Assembly (NCBI GenBank): GCA_903922735.1
Contig: CAIXUZ010000024.1
Span: forward strand, 1-43,166
Direction of reading: 5' to 3'
Origin: an uncultured Verrucomicrobia subdivision 3 bacterium
GTDB lineage: Bacteria > Verrucomicrobiota > Verrucomicrobiia > Limisphaerales > UBA11358
DNA length: 43,166 nt
Shown: piece by piece, positions 8,015 to 16,549 of the stretch
Position numbering within the stretch: position 1 is the stretch's first letter
How the letters are laid out: each line of letters starts with the position of its first letter
Translations under genes and position numbers: made by a program
Notes under the pieces: model-generated
What the model saw: the letters and a program-made list of their open reading frames with translations, nothing else
What the model was told of the DNA's origin: nothing
Databases searched by the model: none

Positions 8015-10414
8015 TTAAGCCTTCACCAGAATTTTTTCCGTCGTCACCGTGCCGCCCACGCAGCTGACGGTGATCTCCTGATTTTTGTAGCCCGGCGGAA
8101 TCCAGACCTGCCAGGTGGTGTTGGTGCAATTCTGGAAGCGGAATGAGACATTCGCGACATCGGCCAGCGGATACGTTGACTCGACGGTCCGGGCCTGCAG
8201 GCGAAAGAGGGCGCGGTCGGGCACCGTATTGGCCGCCCGGTTCGCCCGCAATTGAGAGAACATGCCGTTTTGGAAATACACGAGATACGATTTCGGGATC
8301 AGCCACGCCTCGGCGCCGGCGCTGAACGCCTGGATCGTCGTGCCGCGCCGCCCACGCAGGCAGGTGAGCGTGTAAAAGGTCGAATCTTTTTCCATCCGCG
8401 CCACAGACATGATCTCTATCTTCACGCAGCCACCGCTGTCCTCCGCGATCTGATCGGCGTCGGGCGCGGCGGCTTTCTCCACCACGAAGAGCAGCATCTG
8501 GTCGTTCTCGGCCGTGTTGACCGAAACTTCCTTGGTGAAATAGTCGGCGTCCGCCTGCGATTCATCCACGTTCACGCCCAACACGCCATCCTCAATGTCC
8601 ACGGACGCGCTCAAAAAGCCCAGGGCCGCGAAGTTGGAGACGATGCCGATGTTTTCAAACGTACCGTTGTAATTGCATACCTTGAAGGCCGTGGTGGTGG
8701 TGGCCACCAGCGCCGACGCCACGGCCGTGTTCAACGGATACGTCACCGTATACGCCGTGACGGCCGTGATCGCGGCCTCGTGCGAATTAAACGCCGCCTC
8801 GACCGCGCCGCCCACGTCAATTTTCTCTCCCACAATCAGCGTATGCGCGGTGGCGAACGTGATGATCCCCAGCAGGCCGGTGCCATCGGCGACGATGGAA
8901 GTGACCGTCAGCCCGGTGAGCACGGGCGTCTCAAACCACAGCAGCCCATACGCCGTCTGTTTCTCCGGCCGCTGGGCCAGACAGACCACCGAGTCTTTGG
9001 ACTGGCTCAAGTCATAGGGAACTTCGGTGAATCGCAAATTCACAAACGGATTCGCCGCCGCAATCGGATTGGGCACCACCGGCTGCTGATGAATATAAGC
9101 CAGGACCGAGGCCATGGTATTATCCCCGATCACCGAAAGGGTGATCGGTCCCGTGGGCGGAATGGTACGGGTGTCCACGCGAAAGAATTTGAAAATCCGG
9201 TTGGTATTCGGCTCCAGGTCAATGTTGACCATGACATAATCCCCGGAGCGGATGTTCCGCCCGATCTCGCGGCGGACTTCCAGATCGCCTTTCATCTGCG
9301 CCAGCCCGACCGTCTTCAGCGATTCGATGCCATGCAGGATGGCTTGCGAGCCACGGGCGATCCATGCGCGTTCCAGCGACATGTCGCGAATTGAGCCGAG
9401 AATGGAGAACACCCGCGAATCATCCGAGTACGTGGACGTCTGCGCATAATTAAGCTGGCGCGAATTGTAGCTCACCGTCGCGCGGCTGTAGGCTTTCTGC
9501 CAGCTCTCCTGCGTGAATTTTGGAATCTTGGTGAAGCTGTCGGCCGTCAACGTGACATAACCTTCAGTCGGCACCACGCCGTGCTTGTACATCCCCAGCT
9601 CGATCTTCATCGTCACCGGGTTGAACCGGATGTAGCCGTCGATCATCTGGATCAGCTTGTCAAACACCGACGTGACCTCTTCCGACGTGTCGATCAAGAC
9701 GGACGCGCCGTAAAGCTTCTCATTCGTCTGCAGATATTCCGCCACCGCCTGGAAACTGGGCGCGTCAATCATCTCCGCCGGCAGCCCCAGGCAATTTTTG
9801 CTGGTCAGGATTTCCGCCGCCACGCAGGCCAGATTCACCTGGCCGTCCACGATGGTGGTCGGCGTCCCGGTGATGATGGGCTGCCGCGTGCGGCGACGGA
9901 CTACGATCTCAATGTTCGGTGCCGATGAAACCTCCGTGCCCAGCAGAAAATCCTTGATAACAATATAGACCACGCCCAGGTAATTCGGATGCTGCTGGTA
10001 ATAATCATTCCCGCTGTTCAAAAGCTTCACATCCGCCACCTGCTCGGCCGTGCCCCAGTAAAATGTCATCGTGCCGTACGTCGTGTCGTCGGCCGAGATC
10101 AGAGTGAGATCAGTGTACGGCGAACCCGAATAGCCATAGCCGTATTCCACCCAGCCCGGCGATGTGTCCGATCCGTCCGGCGCGTTGTATTGGCTGGCGT
10201 AGTGCCCCGCCGAGCAAACCCACGTCTGGCCGTCGAATACATACGCCTTCCCGGCCGTGCAATACTTCCCCGATTCCCAGGCGGTGCCCCTCGGCCAGTA
10301 TTCCTCGCTGTTGACCAGCACCGCGATCAGCTCGTCGAGTGGGCCGAGACACAGGGCACCGGCCACGGTGCCGTAGTAATTCTTGGTCGAGGTGCTGGTA
10401 TCGCTGAAACTCAT
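8015..10414 (-). CDS. Tail-tip host-specificity protein (GTA g15 / Phage-tail_3-like)
   Basis: A 799-residue protein in the position of lambda J or gene-transfer-agent g15, immediately after the NlpC/P60 gene and its small partner. The middle region has features of the phage tail protein family: a long conserved beta-rich core (VNLACVAAEIL, QAVAEYLQTNEKLYGASVLID, FDKLIQMIDGYIRF) and a late segment LTCLRGRRGTTIQAF typical of the CxRGxxGT region of these proteins. It is expected to form the hub or tip that contacts the receptor. Its ATG overlaps the stop of the upstream 63-residue gene (ATGA). Confidence 0.75.
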   Translation of the reverse strand: MSFSDTSTSTKNYYGTVAGALCLGPLDELIAVLVNSEEYWPRGTAWESGKYCTAGKAYVFDGQTWVCSAGHYASQYNAPDGSDTSPGWVEYGYGYSGSPYTDLTLISADDTTYGTMTFYWGTAEQVADVKLLNSGNDYYQQHPNYLGVVYIVIKDFLLGTEVSSAPNIEIVVRRRTRQPIITGTPTTIVDGQVNLACVAAEILTSKNCLGLPAEMIDAPSFQAVAEYLQTNEKLYGASVLIDTSEEVTSVFDKLIQMIDGYIRFNPVTMKIELGMYKHGVVPTEGYVTLTADSFTKIPKFTQESWQKAYSRATVSYNSRQLNYAQTSTYSDDSRVFSILGSIRDMSLERAWIARGSQAILHGIESLKTVGLAQMKGDLEVRREIGRNIRSGDYVMVNIDLEPNTNRIFKFFRVDTRTIPPTGPITLSVIGDNTMASVLAYIHQQPVVPNPIAAANPFVNLRFTEVPYDLSQSKDSVVCLAQRPEKQTAYGLLWFETPVLTGLTVTSIVADGTGLLGIITFATAHTLIVGEKIDVGGAVEAAFNSHEAAITAVTAYTVTYPLNTAVASALVATTTTAFKVCNYNGTFENIGIVSNFAALGFLSASVDIEDGVLGVNVDESQADADYFTKEVSVNTAENDQMLLFVVEKAAAPDADQIAEDSGGCVKIEIMSVARMEKDSTFYTLTCLRGRRGTTIQAFSAGAEAWLIPKSYLVYFQNGMFSQLRANRAANTVPDRALFRLQARTVESTYPLADVANVSFRFQNCTNTTWQVWIPPGYKNQEITVSCVGGTVTTEKILVKA

Positions 10415-10602
10415 GATTTCTTTCCCGTCGAAGTGTTGGTGGTCTTCGTGTACAGATTATAAATTTCCGAAATCCACTTCACCGCGATCTTCCGCGTCCC
10501 GGCCACATAAGCCACCGGCACGGCCTGCTGCGAGTTGGCTGTCATCTGGTCCTGAATCCCGAACGCCTTGGTTTCCGTTGATGAGGTATCGTTGCCAAAC
10601 AT
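10411..10602 (-). CDS. Small tail-tip-associated protein
   Basis: A 63-residue protein lying between the NlpC/P60 gene and the large tail-tip gene and overlapping the latter by four bases. The segment SQQAVPVAYVAGTRKIAVKW resembles the first strands of tail-tip hub proteins. It could therefore be a split-off N-terminal piece of the J-like protein or a small partner of it. No enzyme motif is seen. Confidence 0.55.
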   Translation of the reverse strand: MFGNDTSSTETKAFGIQDQMTANSQQAVPVAYVAGTRKIAVKWISEIYNLYTKTTNTSTGKKS

Positions 10603-10608
10603 AACTTT

Positions 10609-11064
10609 TTATTTTTTAGGCCGCCAGATGCGTTCCAGCCGGTTCATGAAGGTCGCGTCCTTCAGCTGGCCGAACTGGACGCCGTTCGGCCGGAAGCAAT
10701 GGATGAATTGACCCGCCTCCGTCAGCACGATGCCGCAGTGCTGGACGCAGTTCAAAATCTTGAAGCCCACCATGTCGCCCGCCTGGTATTTCGCCGGGCC
10801 CGGCAGCGCTTCAAACTGGGGATGCGCATCCATGAAGGCGGCGATGCGGCTGTTCTTGTGCGCATTGCTCCAGCTCATCGGACCGCTCGGCGCATTGAAG
10901 CCGGGCAAAAACCCTACCTCCGCGTAAATCGCCCCGGCCAGCATCTGGCAGCTCACCCCGCCGCCCTTGATGCAGGCGTTGGGCATGAACTTCGTGCCGA
11001 ACCACGTATTTGCCACCGCCTGCAATTTCGCCACCGCCGCCGGATTGTTAAAATAGTCGTTCAT
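10609..11064 (-). CDS. NlpC/P60-type tail peptidoglycan hydrolase (lambda K / GTA g14-like)
   Basis: A 151-residue protein. The candidate catalytic Cys39 lies in GGVSCQML, followed by His109 in VQHCGIVL and His122 in QFIHCF, which matches the Cys-His-polar layout of NlpC/P60 peptidases. Such proteins sit at the tail tip and cleave peptide stems of peptidoglycan during entry or help tail assembly. It overlaps the upstream gene by four bases, and its place between the g12/g13-like protein and the J-like protein matches the known order. Confidence 0.75.
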   Translation of the reverse strand: MNDYFNNPAAVAKLQAVANTWFGTKFMPNACIKGGGVSCQMLAGAIYAEVGFLPGFNAPSGPMSWSNAHKNSRIAAFMDAHPQFEALPGPAKYQAGDMVGFKILNCVQHCGIVLTEAGQFIHCFRPNGVQFGQLKDATFMNRLERIWRPKK

Positions 11065-13070
11065 TTCTTGGTGCTGCTGCTGGTGGAAATCTTCAGGATC
11101 GTCGGGTTGTCCGTGGGCATGAAGGGAAACCCGCCGAAGTTCGTTTGATAATTGTGGAACTTGAGTCCGGCCGTGTACGCCTGGCCGTCGTAGCCCGGAT
11201 ACAGCGCGAGCACGTCATCCACCGCCGGCGCCGTCTCGAGAAAGTTCGAGAGATGCACCGTCATCACCCCGGCCGCAATGACCGAGTTGGAGCTGATCAT
11301 CCGCACCTGATGCTTGCCGGCCGTCGTCACGATCAAATAGCCATACGTAAAATAATTTTCCTCGATGACGGCCGTGTTGGTGGACGTGATCGTGCCCACC
11401 ACCAGGATGCCCGTGTCCGGATCGTAGCTCGCCACCTTGGCGTTCCACTTCCAGTCGGCCGGGCGGAGTCCGTTCGGCTCTTCAAACAGGCACCAGTTGT
11501 CCGTCTTCTGATACAGCCGGCGCGGAATCTTGCGGGCGAAAATATACGAGAGTGTGGAAACCTTGGCCGCGATGAAGGGCGGCTCATATTCCGCGCTGTC
11601 CAGTTCGCCGTAAAACAGCTTCAGGAAGTTACCAGCCATGCTGGTCGCCGGATTCACATCCGCCTCGTAGATTTCCAAGTCGAGCGGCCACTCAATCGTA
11701 TTCGGAAATAAAAGCGCCAGCGGATTGCCGGGAAAATTCCGGCTCTTGATCTCCGTCGAATTCCGCTTCAGGTCCGACGTTTCATTGATGGTGTCAAACT
11801 CCATCGGCGCGGACAGCCAGGTGTTTCCATCCGCGTCCGTCAAATCCCGCTCAAAATTGGTGAACCGCCAGTACTCCGTCTCGGTCGGTGTCGTGGTGGA
11901 AAATTTGAAAAAGCTGGCGGTCGGCGGCAGTGCCCCCATCGTCACGCCATAAGTCTCACCCGCCACGGCGTTCGTCTCCCAGGGCAATTCCTTGAACTGC
12001 AGCGTCGCGGTGGCGGTGGCCGGATTAGCAAACTCCAGCTCCAGCTTCAGCGCGTCGAACCGCGCCAGCACCAGGCTTTCGATCGCTGTTAAACCCGCTT
12101 TAAAAGCCATTCCCGGAGCGCGGTGCAGGTTCCATGTATTCTCCACCACACTGTCCACCACCACCGGCACCTGGTCGAATCCGTCCGTCAACAAAATGAA
12201 CGAGTTGCTGCCCAGCGCCGCGCCGTTGTCCACGGTCAGCGTGACGTCGGCCGACTCCACGTTCGCGGCCAGCTTCGCCTCGCTCATCGCCGCCGGCAGC
12301 CAGAAATTATTCTGCTCGCCGCCCATGGCCTGAAAAAAGGCGAACAGGAAAAAAGCGTCATTTTGCTGCAGCGTGAAATATTGTTTGCAGATGCGGCGGC
12401 CGCGCTGCGCGTAATACGCCGTGGCCAGCGTCCGCAGGTTGCCGATCTGCCGGCGATCCACATCCTGCTCGCTCGCCCCGGAGTTCGGCCGCTTGCTCCA
12501 GTCCGGCTGAAACGGAAACAGCGGACGCACCCCGCCGGCGGTATCCAGCCCGTCCACCGCCTCAAAGACCGGGAACGTCAGCGGAAAATTCCCGTTCTCC
12601 GTGAACCGGAATTCCACCCGCGCCGCACAAAACGAAATCATCTCCGGATCGGGATCTTCCGAAAAGCGGCCCACCATCAGCGGCGCGGCGCGATATTCAA
12701 ACGGCCCCTCGCTGGCCGGCTGGATGGAATTAAACGTGTCGTCCGCGTTGAACAGCGCGTAATACGAGGCCGTCACGATCGGCGTGGCCCCGGCGTCGAA
12801 CAGTCCGGGATAAAACGGGCACAGCACCGGCTGCATATTCAGCCCCTGCAGCGCGTTCCGGAGCCGGTCCACGGCCGCCGCCGAAGTGAGCAGGGCCGTG
12901 AAGGTGCAGCCCAGCCGCAGCGTGTCCGCCGTGGCCCGGCGCGTCTCGCGCCCGGTCAGGCCGCGCTCATAGACGCCGGGGATCGTCGCCTCCACCGCGA
13001 ACCGGTACGCCCAGTCCGGGGCGTCATCCAGCAGATAGCAATCCTGCGCATTGAAAGTGACTGTGATCAT
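11061..13070 (-). CDS. Distal tail protein, apparent fusion of GTA g12- and g13-like parts
   Basis: A 669-residue protein. In gene-transfer agents and many siphophages this spot, between the tape measure and NlpC/P60, holds two proteins (DUF2460-like g12, then DUF2163/BR0599-like g13). Here one long frame fills it. Residues about 1-290 contain a beta-rich distal-tail-like half. The second half (from about TLQFKELPWETNA to FGGFPFMPTDNPT) resembles DUF2163-type proteins, including the terminal region in which a tail protein describes a sharply defined globular end. The fusion is my inference from length and order. It overlaps its neighbours by four bases on each side. Confidence 0.6.
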   Translation of the reverse strand: MITVTFNAQDCYLLDDAPDWAYRFAVEATIPGVYERGLTGRETRRATADTLRLGCTFTALLTSAAAVDRLRNALQGLNMQPVLCPFYPGLFDAGATPIVTASYYALFNADDTFNSIQPASEGPFEYRAAPLMVGRFSEDPDPEMISFCAARVEFRFTENGNFPLTFPVFEAVDGLDTAGGVRPLFPFQPDWSKRPNSGASEQDVDRRQIGNLRTLATAYYAQRGRRICKQYFTLQQNDAFFLFAFFQAMGGEQNNFWLPAAMSEAKLAANVESADVTLTVDNGAALGSNSFILLTDGFDQVPVVVDSVVENTWNLHRAPGMAFKAGLTAIESLVLARFDALKLELEFANPATATATLQFKELPWETNAVAGETYGVTMGALPPTASFFKFSTTTPTETEYWRFTNFERDLTDADGNTWLSAPMEFDTINETSDLKRNSTEIKSRNFPGNPLALLFPNTIEWPLDLEIYEADVNPATSMAGNFLKLFYGELDSAEYEPPFIAAKVSTLSYIFARKIPRRLYQKTDNWCLFEEPNGLRPADWKWNAKVASYDPDTGILVVGTITSTNTAVIEENYFTYGYLIVTTAGKHQVRMISSNSVIAAGVMTVHLSNFLETAPAVDDVLALYPGYDGQAYTAGLKFHNYQTNFGGFPFMPTDNPTILKISTSSSTKK

Positions 13071-15415
13071 CTGAATTTATGGATGTTGTTGCGCATCACG
13101 TCCACGACCCATTTTTCGTGGTCGGAGTTTTTCTCCATGTGCGTGGCCATCTGTTTCGGATCGGTGAAGGCATAGACTGAAGTTTTGTTTTTCTGCGCGC
13201 CGCCGCCGGTACCGGCCGTGGCCGTGCCATTGTGCAACGCCGCGAGATTGTCCACGCCGATCCGGTCCACCGCCGAGGCCGGCATCACGTATTCGCCCTT
13301 GTGCACCACGCCCGCCACATCGTATTTGCCGCCGTCCCCGGTGTAACCGCCCTCGGCGAACCCGCCGCACGCCGACACGATGGCCGCGATCACCGCCGCC
13401 ATCGCCACGATCGCCAGGATCGGACCGACATACGGGATGGATGCCTGGCTCGCGGCCGCGCCGGAACCCGCCACATCCGCGTTGGCGGTCACCTGCGTGC
13501 TGGCGCTCGTCGTGGCATCCGTGGATGCCTGCGTGGACGCTTCCGAACTGTACGCCGTCCGCAGCGCCGTGCCGATCTTCGTGGCGGCCGTCATGATGTT
13601 TTCCATCAGCAGATGCTGCACCGCCATTTTGACGAACGATGAAATCACCTCGTTGACCACCGAGTTGTAAATGCTCTTCAGCGCGTCGCGCCAGGTCTTC
13701 GTGCCCTCGATCACTTTCGTGATGTTCGCGCTGATGGAATCCGTGGCCGTCTTGAACACGCTCTTCATCGCCGTGGCCGTCTGCTGCTGCACCGTCTGGA
13801 TATCGCGCATCTCCGTCGCCACCTTTTTCAACTGATACGTCCAACTGGATGCGTTCGTCGCCTCGTTGAGTTGCAGCTGAAGACTGACATTCGTCTTCAT
13901 CAGCTCGTTATACTTGGTCTGGGCATCGATGCGGACGACATCACTGTTGTTCGGATTATTGGCCGCCTCTTGATAGCCAGCGGCCGATGACTGATTGGCG
14001 GCCAGTTGCGACTGGAGCACCGGAATGGACTGCTGCTGTTTCTCGCCGCTGGTCGCAAAGGGGTTGGCGTTGATCTCCTGAAGCTTCACCTCGGATGCCG
14101 TGCGGGCCTGCTCCTTCTGCAACTGCAGCACCCGCTCCTGTTCCGTGACTACGGCTTTGTAGCCTGCGATCCGCTCCTTCTCCGCGTCGCCCAGTTTTTT
14201 CTGCAGTGCCAGGTCGTCCTCATCCACGTCATACGCCTTGCGGGCGGCCATCGCGCGCGCGGCATAGACATTGTCCCAATAATCTTTCGTCTTCGTGGTC
14301 GTCTGGTTGGCGTAGGCTTCCAGCGCGTTGTTGAGTTCCTTTTCCTGCTCGGTGACGATCTTCTTCCGCTCCTCCTCGGCCTGCTTCACCGCCTCGGTCT
14401 GTTTGCGCGCCTGCTCCTCGTAAACTTTTTGCTTGGCCGCGAGAATCGCCGCCGCCTCGTTTTTTTCCGATTGGGCGATGTCCTTCGTCATCGCCTCGGT
14501 GTAGCGGTTCGGGCCGATCAATCCGCCGGCCTTTTCCGCCGTCAATTTTATCTCCGCCCGCTCCTGTTCGCCCTTCTCGTGGATTTTGGAAATTTCCTTG
14601 TCCAGTCCCACCAGGGATTCCTGCTGCACCTGCGCGTGCAGCTCGCGGATTTTCACCGCCGCCTTGGCCTGCTCGTCAGACGCCAGCTGCAGTTTCTTTT
14701 TTTCGACATCGGCATTCCGCTCTTCCTGGGTCGCTTCCGGCAGATTGGTGGACACCCGCTGCTCTGGCTCGTAAAAACTTTGCCCGCCTTCATCGGACGG
14801 CATCACCGTGCGGCCGGGGACGATTCTCTCCTCGGTCGGTTTAGTGGTCAGGCTTCCGTCCGCGCGCTTGTAGTATTTGACCTTGCCGTTGACCTCGTCG
14901 GAAAACTCCTTGGCGGCGGCCGCGCTGATCAGCCCGGCGCGGCGCTGCAGATCAATCCGCTCCAGGATGGCCGGCACCTTGTCGAGCGCCTTGACGAATT
15001 TCTCGGATTCCTCCGCCGCCCTGGCTTCCGCTCCGGAGAATTCATTCCAGACATAAATTCCCGCCGCGATGCCGGCGGCCACCAGCGCCAGCGGCACCGC
15101 CACTTCCGCCAGCGTCGCGCCGAATAGCTTCGCGGCCGTGCGCGTGCCGTTCATTGCCAATCTGGCGCCCATGAAGGCTTCGCCCAGCATCGGCAGCTTG
15201 CCCGCGCCCAGCGTCACCGCCCCCAGCTCCAGCGCGTGGAAACTTTCCCGCGTGAGCATCGAGGTCTCGCGCAGCTTCGTCAACTCGCCGCCGGCATGGG
15301 CCGCGCCGGGCGCGATCGTCTTCAGCCCGCTGTTCGCGTTCGCGATGAACTGCTGCAGCGCGGCGGCCGCGAGTTCGGTCTCGGCGGTGACAACAATTTT
15401 GACGGGTGTGCTCAC
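13067..15415 (-). CDS. Tail tape measure protein
   Basis: A 782-residue protein starting at GTG, which overlaps the stop of the frameshifted chaperone extension. It shows hydrophobic stretches (about 105-125 and 660-685), long charged Ala/Glu/Lys/Gln coiled coil in the middle, and a C-terminal FAEGGYTGDGG...GVVHKGEYVMP segment characteristic of tape measure proteins. It sets tail length. At the usual 0.15 nm per residue this would give a tail of roughly 115 nm. Its length and the absence of a sheath gene point to a long non-contractile tail. Confidence 0.9.
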   Translation of the reverse strand: MSTPVKIVVTAETELAAAALQQFIANANSGLKTIAPGAAHAGGELTKLRETSMLTRESFHALELGAVTLGAGKLPMLGEAFMGARLAMNGTRTAAKLFGATLAEVAVPLALVAAGIAAGIYVWNEFSGAEARAAEESEKFVKALDKVPAILERIDLQRRAGLISAAAAKEFSDEVNGKVKYYKRADGSLTTKPTEERIVPGRTVMPSDEGGQSFYEPEQRVSTNLPEATQEERNADVEKKKLQLASDEQAKAAVKIRELHAQVQQESLVGLDKEISKIHEKGEQERAEIKLTAEKAGGLIGPNRYTEAMTKDIAQSEKNEAAAILAAKQKVYEEQARKQTEAVKQAEEERKKIVTEQEKELNNALEAYANQTTTKTKDYWDNVYAARAMAARKAYDVDEDDLALQKKLGDAEKERIAGYKAVVTEQERVLQLQKEQARTASEVKLQEINANPFATSGEKQQQSIPVLQSQLAANQSSAAGYQEAANNPNNSDVVRIDAQTKYNELMKTNVSLQLQLNEATNASSWTYQLKKVATEMRDIQTVQQQTATAMKSVFKTATDSISANITKVIEGTKTWRDALKSIYNSVVNEVISSFVKMAVQHLLMENIMTAATKIGTALRTAYSSEASTQASTDATTSASTQVTANADVAGSGAAASQASIPYVGPILAIVAMAAVIAAIVSACGGFAEGGYTGDGGKYDVAGVVHKGEYVMPASAVDRIGVDNLAALHNGTATAGTGGGAQKNKTSVYAFTDPKQMATHMEKNSDHEKWVVDVMRNNIHKFR

Positions 15416-16040
15416 GATTTTTTAATGGCCGTTTTAAGGTCTCGGACAAATTCCTTGAATCCATCCTGCGTGGCCTGGCCGGTCCGCGCTGCGATCGCAT
15501 TGTCCAATAACACCTGGCTGCGCTGCCGTGCCGCCGCCGCCGCCAGCAGCTGGAGCCACTCCAGCGTCTGCGCGGTGACCAGCTCCCGGTCTATCTGACC
15601 GGTGGCGAGACATATCCGGGCGACAAGGTCGGCGAGTGTGACCGGTTCTGCATCGCCAGCCCCTTTTCCATCATCTGCTTCACCGTCTCCGGCGGCAGCG
15701 TGGCGATGGCTCCATACAAACTGGCCTGCTCTTTTTGGATGCGTTCCATACGGCGCCGGCAGGAGGTAAAAAAACCTTTCGCATTCACCTCCCGGCCGGT
15801 GGTCAGCGCTTCCTCAAAGGAATCCGGAGAGAGCGTGAGCGCCCAGGCTTTATTTTTTCCGCAGACAAATCCGACCAATGACGGCTCGTCGTCCACCATG
15901 GAAAAACCGGCTTCGTAGTCGCGCACCGGGATCTGACGGATTTTGATGGCGTCCGGCGCCGGCACCGTGCCGTCCGCCAGCGGTTCAAACGAAACGGTCA
16001 GCATGATGCCGCCGTTGAGGGCAATAGTTTTCGGGTCCAT
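15412..16040 (-). CDS. Tail assembly chaperone fusion (gpGT-like) by -1 frameshift
   Basis: The shorter chaperone frame (16040 to 15591) carries the heptamer A-AAG-GGG at 15666-15660. After a -1 shift the next codon is GCT at 15660-15658, and the frame stays open for 82 residues (AGDAEPVTLADLV ... DLKTAIKKS) to TGA at 15414-15412. That stop overlaps the GTG of the tape measure gene. The product would be 127 + 82 = 209 residues. The downstream frame has clear protein character and no start codon of its own near its beginning. A G/GT pair directly before the tape measure, joined by a -1 shift, is the established arrangement in long-tailed phages. A small inverted repeat (GGCGA 15657-15653, TCGCC 15635-15631) follows the slip site. 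Confidence 0.8.
15591..16040 (-). CDS. Tail assembly chaperone, short form (gpG-like)
   Basis: A 149-residue protein ending at 15591 when no frameshift occurs. The last 22 residues (LAMQNRSHSPTLSPGYVSPPVR) differ from the frameshifted form. N-terminal beta-rich segments are followed by a helical region (FEEALTTGREVNAKGFFTSC). It is thought to coat the tape measure during tail assembly. Position upstream of the tape measure and the slip site support the call. The sequence alone has no other motif. Confidence 0.7.
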   Translation of the reverse strand: MDPKTIALNGGIMLTVSFEPLADGTVPAPDAIKIRQIPVRDYEAGFSMVDDEPSLVGFVCGKNKAWALTLSPDSFEEALTTGREVNAKGFFTSCRRRMERIQKEQASLYGAIATLPPETVKQMMEKGLAMQNRSHSPTLSPGYVSPPVR

Positions 16041-16044
16041 GGTT

Positions 16045-16548
16045 TTATTTGAGTTGGGCAGCGATCTGCCAGTTTACGGAATTGGTTTGTGGGCCGAGAT
16101 AGATGGAGGCGATATTGGTGGGATCATCGGAAACCCCCAGATCGCTCACGTCGCCGAGGGCAAAAGTTTTAATGGATTCAAGCTGTGAATTCGACAGCAA
16201 GAACATCCGGACGCGAGCGGTGACGACGGTGCTGGTGATGAGTTTTGCGCCGCTGGCTGATATATTGGTAACGAGCAGAGTCGTCGGCCTTACATAGATG
16301 TAACACGCAAAATTATTGGTCGGCGTGGCCAGCAGCAGGCTGTGATCCATGTTGGCCCGCGTGATCGGCGTGCGCGGCGATGAAATCCCGAACGACTGGA
16401 CGCCGGAAATAATGGCGTCCACCTCGTACGGCGAGACGGTTTTGGTGATCGTGCGGCTCGAATTCGTCGAGACGACCGGCAGCAGGTTTTGCGCGAGGGT
16501 GATGCTGGTGATAAACGCCAGCGATAGCATGATGGCTAATTTGTTCAT
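16045..16548 (-). CDS. Exported small protein in the tail operon
   Basis: I place the start at 16548, where residues 1-19 (MNKLAIMLSLAFITSITLA) form a signal peptide. A longer start at 16584 would bury it and overlap the upstream gene. The protein is 167 residues, Ser/Thr/Asn-rich and probably beta-structured, with no family recognised. It follows the FN3-LamG gene and precedes the tail chaperones. A cleavable signal on a protein in a tail operon is unusual, since virion proteins assemble in the cytoplasm. Confidence 0.55.
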   Translation of the reverse strand: MNKLAIMLSLAFITSITLAQNLLPVVSTNSSRTITKTVSPYEVDAIISGVQSFGISSPRTPITRANMDHSLLLATPTNNFACYIYVRPTTLLVTNISASGAKLITSTVVTARVRMFLLSNSQLESIKTFALGDVSDLGVSDDPTNIASIYLGPQTNSVNWQIAAQLK

Positions 16549-16549
16549 A

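Noticed and set aside
8252..9394. Long plus-strand frame of 380 residues opposite the tail-tip gene
   Set aside because: Arg/His-rich composition without domains. It is a codon-position shadow of the J-like gene on the other strand.
14006..15127. Leu/Arg-rich plus-strand frame opposite the tape measure gene
   Set aside because: Composition is that of an antisense shadow of a Lys/Glu/Gln coiled coil.
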